From assembly GCA_003252075.1 (NCBI GenBank), contig QKDO01000018.1, positions 1-42,874 of the forward strand: 42,874 nucleotides of DNA. The letters run 5' to 3'. The notes below the pieces were generated by a model. The model was not told the origin of the DNA and did no database searches. It saw nothing but the letters and a program-made list of their open reading frames with translations. Every line of letters starts with the position of its first letter. The first letter of the stretch is position 1. The translations under genes and the position numbers were made by a program. Shown here one piece after another: positions 42,695-42,874 of the stretch. Origin of the DNA: Nitrospirota bacterium (lineage in GTDB: Bacteria; Nitrospirota; Thermodesulfovibrionia; Thermodesulfovibrionales; UBA6898).

Positions 42695-42874
42695 TGTGAT
42701 GAAAGCCTCATAACTCAGGCGGTTGCAGTTCGAATTGCCCTCGCAAGCGAAGCGATAAACCCTGCTATGAACCGGCAGATATGTTGAGTACTACACGTAA
42801 TCAATAACAGTTGCGCTTTCAAATATCTGCGGATTAGTAGTCAACTATATTGCATCACCCCTTTTCTGCATACG
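42695..42874. other. Right edge, no gene seen
   Basis: About 180 bases after the P460 stop. It holds an imperfect copy of the repeat-associated CTGCGGATTA near 42828. No start with a ribosome binding site. Confidence 0.4.

Noticed and set aside
1-42874. CRISPR array, tRNA, rRNA, complete insertion sequence
   Set aside because: Looked for and not seen; no regular short repeats with spacers, no cloverleaf-like segment noticed, no transposase with terminal inverted repeats.

Overview
The window is a bacterial chromosome segment, mostly compact and fairly GC-rich, with operons in both orientations. The central block (thiE, accC-accB-efp, an M24 peptidase, aroQ, TPR/roadblock proteins, coaBC-rpoZ-gmk, a RemA-like gene, yicC, a four-subunit 2-oxoacid:ferredoxin oxidoreductase, mglB-mglA) suggests an anaerobic or microaerophilic Gram-negative lineage such as Nitrospirota (Thermodesulfovibrio-like) or a former deltaproteobacterial group. 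That placement rests on gene order and protein flavour only; there is no rRNA in the window.

Layout. 1-1160: accessory margin with a partial gene, a small lipoprotein and non-coding DNA. 1161-8810 (minus): a stand-alone HisKA-like protein, then a long operon running from 8810 down to 1423: CMD-family peroxidase-like protein, ArsS radical SAM enzyme, DUF3047 protein, glucokinase, VTT-domain membrane protein, flavin disulfide oxidoreductase, LOG-like protein, RNB ribonuclease. 8942-13460 (plus, divergent): gnd-zwf-pgl, a 16-codon mini-ORF, and two sugar transferases of the types annotated as radical SAM/selenodomain-associated. 13461-18816: a decayed gene, REC-PilZ regulator, flavodoxin, secreted proteins, an F420-type oxidoreductase, a branched-chain-type substrate-binding lipoprotein and thiE. 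18836-31866: housekeeping operons, 2-oxoacid oxidoreductase and mglBA. 31841-37385: Mur ligase-like protein, a degenerate receiver-SPOR membrane protein, U32 peptidase, rnhA, DUF2007 and SspB-like proteins. 37386-42874: visibly AT-richer accessory region with a broken arsM, an MtrA-like cobamide-fold protein, a Cys-tailed membrane protein, an OB-fold protein with no ATG, a CDF-type transporter, an OsmC protein and cytochrome P460.

Main result. The ArsS reading frame ends in an in-frame TGA at exactly the position where the family has a conserved C-terminal Cys (Gly-Cys-Thr-Ala-Gly-x-Gly-Ser-Thr-[TGA]). Reading TGA as selenocysteine adds Ile-Gly-Ser-Ile-Gln and then TAG, and a bacterial-SECIS-like hairpin follows the TGA with its GGG loop 24 nt downstream. 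With the CMD protein and both associated transferases around it, this looks like an arsenosugar-type locus combined with glucokinase and the oxidative pentose phosphate enzymes, which could supply NADPH and pentose phosphate (inference).

Other notable points: three operon-head genes (TPR, yicC, DUF2007) have sigma70-like promoters so close to ATG that their transcripts should be nearly leaderless; a receiver domain has lost its phospho-acceptor; a 132-codon gene invisible to ATG-based calling lies at 39734-40132 behind a good promoter and ribosome binding site but with ACG in the start position.
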